A stretch of DNA of 64,000 nucleotides from Hymenoscyphus infarciens (taxonomy: Eukaryota > Ascomycota > Leotiomycetes > Helotiales > Helotiaceae), in NCBI GenBank assembly GCA_001414345.1, contig LLCB01000027.1:62001-126000 (forward strand). Direction: 5' to 3'. Position 1 is the first letter of the stretch. Every line of letters begins with the position of its first letter. This document shows positions 63,001 through 64,000 of this stretch, piece after piece. A model generated the notes under the pieces. It searched no databases. It worked only from the letters and a program-made list of their open reading frames with translations, and was not told the DNA's origin. The position numbers and the translations under genes are program-made.

Positions 63001-64000
63001 ACTAATTTTTAGGTTAAAACTATACTTTTAACTTAAAAACACTTTTCTAGAATAGTAAATAATACTCTTTATTATTTTTATATATTATTATACTTTACTT
63101 TATTATTTTACTTCTATATTTTTAAGAAGTTTTATTCTTTTTTATATTATAATTATTTAAAGAGTATTATAAGCTTATTTAAGATTTTATTTATTTATTT
63201 AATTATTATATACTTAGTAATTAAGTATTATAAAACTCTTTTAAAAAGTATAACTAAATATAAATATAAAGTTTTAAAGAAACTAACTACTATTATATAA
63301 ACGTAAAGTATACTAACTAACTAATAATACTTCTTCTAATACTTAGAAATAGTTTTATTAAGAGTAGTAAGTACTATATCTATTTTATTAAGAGTATTAC
63401 TAAGATTAATACTATTAGACTTATTATTACTATTATTATCTTTAGACTTCTTACTCTTAGAAACATTCTTCTTATACTTATAACTCTTTAAAGAATACTT
63501 AGAATAGTTATTAATAAGCTTCTTAGAAGATAACTTCTTAGAAACTAACTTTATAGAAGTAGTTTTCTTTAAAATAATCTTTCTTAGAATAGACTTTAGA
63601 ATAGATTTTTTAGAATAACTCTTTAAAAGAACTTTTAAAAGCTTTTAAGTAGACTTTTACTACTTAGAAAGAGAGATATTATCTTTACTATAAATAGTAG
63701 AACTCTTATAAGAAGTACTCTAGCTCTTAGTTTAACTATAAGTATTAGCTCCTATAAATAGAGTACTATTTAAAGTAGAAGCTATAAAAGAAGTACTCTT
63801 AGGAATATAGTTACTATGTTTTAAAACTCTAGAAATATTACTATCTAGTTTATTATTAGAAGTAGAGCTCTAAAAGCTATTAGGTTCCTTATAGTAATAA
63901 GTATAGTTTAAAACTAAGGATAACTAAGAGCTTCTAAAACCCTATTTAAGTCTTATATAGATTATACTATATAACTTCTTTTACTTCTAAATCTATAAAA
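63001..64000 (+). other. 3' non-pol region of C1, cut by the window end
   Basis: Inverted homology to C2 from about 51340 down to about 50400. It holds the C1 copy of the possible antisense frame on the minus strand. No LTR is reached before the window ends. Confidence 0.6.

Larger units (their letters stand above)
46651..64000 (+). mobile_element. Ty1/copia LTR retrotransposon C1 (outer copy), runs past the window end, RIP-degraded
   Basis: The 5' LTR is 46651-46825, followed by about 2.3 kb up to 49162. The element is interrupted by C2 (49163-58281), resumes at 58287 and continues past 64000; its 3' LTR is not in the window. A second insertion (59057-60536) lies in the 3' part. Joining the flanks restores one element collinear with C2. 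Reverse transcriptase is recognised at 61824-61850 (VFIIFYIDN, the YVDD box with Asp-to-Asn change). Confidence 0.8.

Noticed and set aside
5835..64000. Intact transposase or polymerase genes in the AT-rich blocks
   Set aside because: All recognised frames are broken by many TAA/TAG codons and catalytic Asp codons are changed to Asn.
1..64000. tRNA or rRNA genes
   Set aside because: No cloverleaf with a B-box-type motif and no conserved rRNA segment were noticed by eye; no scanning tool was available.

Overview
The window looks like a filamentous ascomycete (Pezizomycotina, possibly a leotiomycete) genome with two compartments. Genes are split by short introns with GTGAGT/GTACGT-type donors, CTAAC/CTGAC-like branch sites and CAG/TAG acceptors. 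They sit in GC-balanced islands at about 1-4.6 kb and 29.7-39.7 kb. The islands are separated by very AT-rich blocks (4.6-29.6 kb and 39.8-64 kb) in which CpA/TpG is almost absent and TpA is extremely common, the signature of repeat-induced point mutation (RIP). I see no conventional intact gene in those blocks, only nested transposable elements. Island 1 holds a TauD/TfdA-type 2-oxoglutarate dioxygenase (minus strand, three exons) divergent from a DHA2-type MFS transporter (plus strand, four exons). The first 66 bases are the tail of a little-mutated LTR. Island 2 holds two small secreted six-cysteine protein genes (minus strand) with the same exon layout and Cys order, and a five-exon calpain-type cysteine protease. 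AT-rich block A (4.6-29.6 kb) begins with a 688-bp hAT-like MITE. The rest is one Ty3/gypsy chromovirus, 5835-29627, with 184-bp LTRs. It contains a 958-bp TRIM-like element and an 8.6-kb LTR element, which itself carries an inverted relative. Without these insertions the host element is about 14.3 kb, and about 6 kb of that is a second long reading frame of unknown function after the chromodomain. AT-rich block B (39.8-64 kb) holds a 6.8-kb TIR element with TA target duplications and heptanucleotide arrays at its ends (pogo/Fot1-like). It is followed by a Ty1/copia element (from 46651 past the window end). Another copy of the same family is inserted in it in inverted orientation (49163-58281). 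A 1.29-kb TRIM lies in the inner copy and a 1.48-kb TRIM in the outer one. Every nested insertion is supported by equal-length or explainable LTR pairs and 5-bp target-site duplications. Several also have the unoccupied target site preserved in a sibling copy in this window. All element boundaries, LTR pairs and splice sites were worked out by reading the sequence by eye; no similarity search was run.
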